The notes beneath the pieces are model-generated. The model ran no database searches and was not told the DNA's origin. It saw only the letters and a program-made list of their open reading frames with translations. The position numbers and the translations under genes were made by a program. Positions 63,663 to 64,000 of a stretch of DNA of 64,000 bases are shown piece by piece. The stretch comes from Streptomyces sp. HUAS CB01 (GTDB lineage: Bacteria > Actinomycetota > Actinomycetes > Streptomycetales > Streptomycetaceae), in the NCBI RefSeq assembly GCF_030406905.1, contig NZ_CP129137.1, forward strand, positions 2,545,001 through 2,609,000, in the 5' to 3' direction. Position 1 is the stretch's first letter; every line of letters begins with the position of its first letter.

Positions 63663-64000
63663 ATGGCTGGGAAGAGGCGTGTCGAGGTCGGGCGCAGACG
63701 GTTCATCCGGCTCGCGGGCGGCACCGCGGCAGGCGTGGCCGTAGCAGGGGGCGGCGCGGTCACGGCCATGGCCACCGGCGCCTTCGACGGAAAGCCCGAC
63801 CCGTTCGCGAACATGCCGCGGTCGCTCGCGCTGAGCCTGCCGCAGACGCCGGGCGAGGGCTTCCCCGTGCCGCCGCTGCCGGACCCGAACGACGGGGGCA
63901 CCGGCTCGGCGCCGGACCCGTCGACGCGTATTCCGCACGCGCGGAGCATGCCGGACGCGCGGGCCGTGGAGCAGGACGTCCCGACCGCGCTGCCGTTCGA
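63663..64000 (+). CDS. Tat-exported protein, N-terminal part
   Basis: The first 112 codons are present and the frame runs off the right edge. The start MAGKRRVEVGRRRFIRLAGG carries a twin-arginine export signal (RRRFIRL) followed by an Ala/Gly/Val-rich hydrophobic stretch. The mature region begins with Pro-rich sequence (LPQTPGEGFPVPPLPDPN). No catalytic domain is visible yet, so the function is unknown. A G-rich run lies about 10 bases before the ATG. Confidence 0.75.
   Translation, partial: MAGKRRVEVGRRRFIRLAGGTAAGVAVAGGGAVTAMATGAFDGKPDPFANMPRSLALSLPQTPGEGFPVPPLPDPNDGGTGSAPDPSTRIPHARSMPDARAVEQDVPTALPF

Overview
The window looks like a chromosomal core segment of a Streptomyces or a very close actinomycete. 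The DNA is extremely G+C rich, GTG and TTG starts are common, third codon positions are almost all G or C, and only two in-frame TTA codons were found in the genes I accept. The gene order (ybeY-phoH, hrcA-dnaJ, hemW, fadD, lepA, rpsT, holA, comEA-comEC, leuS, rsfS, nadD, proA, proB, obg-rpmA-rplU) matches my memory of the Streptomyces coelicolor SCO2531-SCO2599 stretch. No insertion sequence, prophage, integrase or CRISPR array was seen.

Layout. 1-7.9 kb: phoH-ybeY, a PfkB sugar kinase, an MFS exporter, an adenine-type deaminase, RNase Z, a HIT hydrolase and small secreted or unknown proteins. 8.1-12.4 kb: nitronate monooxygenase-rsmE and the heat-shock operon hrcA-dnaJ under a perfect CIRCE operator. 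12.5-16.2 kb: a metallo-hydrolase and a DUF3097 protein, then a 1-kb repeat region, then hemW. 16.3-23.1 kb: a SpoIIE-type phosphatase, fadD, lepA and rpsT. 23.4-33.5 kb: a TetR/GNAT divergent pair, holA, an arylamine acetyltransferase, comEA-comEC, a DegV protein and a coiled-coil membrane protein. 33.7-40.2 kb: leuS with a leader-peptide attenuator, then a two-gene redox module. 40.3-46.9 kb: two identical tRNA-Ala(GGC) genes around two small zinc proteins, then phosphatase-rsfS-LCP-nadD and an M48 protease. 46.9-52.0 kb: two membrane proteins sharing an N-terminal motif, proA and proB. 52.2-58.2 kb: three genes for a phosphate-containing wall polymer (CDP-glycerol-type polymerase, cytidylyltransferase-reductase, glycosyltransferase) lying between obg and proB. 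58.8-64.0 kb: rplU-rpmA-obg, an unknown helical-repeat membrane protein, and the start of a Tat-exported protein.

How it works together. Most genes serve ribosome assembly and quality control (ybeY, rsmE, lepA, rpsT, rsfS, obg, rplU, rpmA, leuS, tRNA-Ala), cofactor and amino-acid supply (nadD, proA, proB, hemW) and stress control (hrcA-dnaJ, SpoIIE phosphatase). The LCP-like gene, the paired membrane proteins and the three wall-polymer genes together suggest a cell-wall glycopolymer region. I recall, without being able to check it, that the S. coelicolor counterparts SCO2578 (PdtA) and SCO2584 have been linked to sporulation wall synthesis.

The most interesting signals are the nested 63-bp repeat array, the leuS attenuator, a set of at least nine start codons placed 6-7 bases after a TAnnnT box (candidate leaderless mRNAs), the duplicated promoter-plus-motif module at 47-48.6 kb, a phosphatase gene that needs a CTG start, and TTA codons in the SpoIIE phosphatase and comEA genes. 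Positions were read by eye. Function calls rest on recognised motifs, not on searches.
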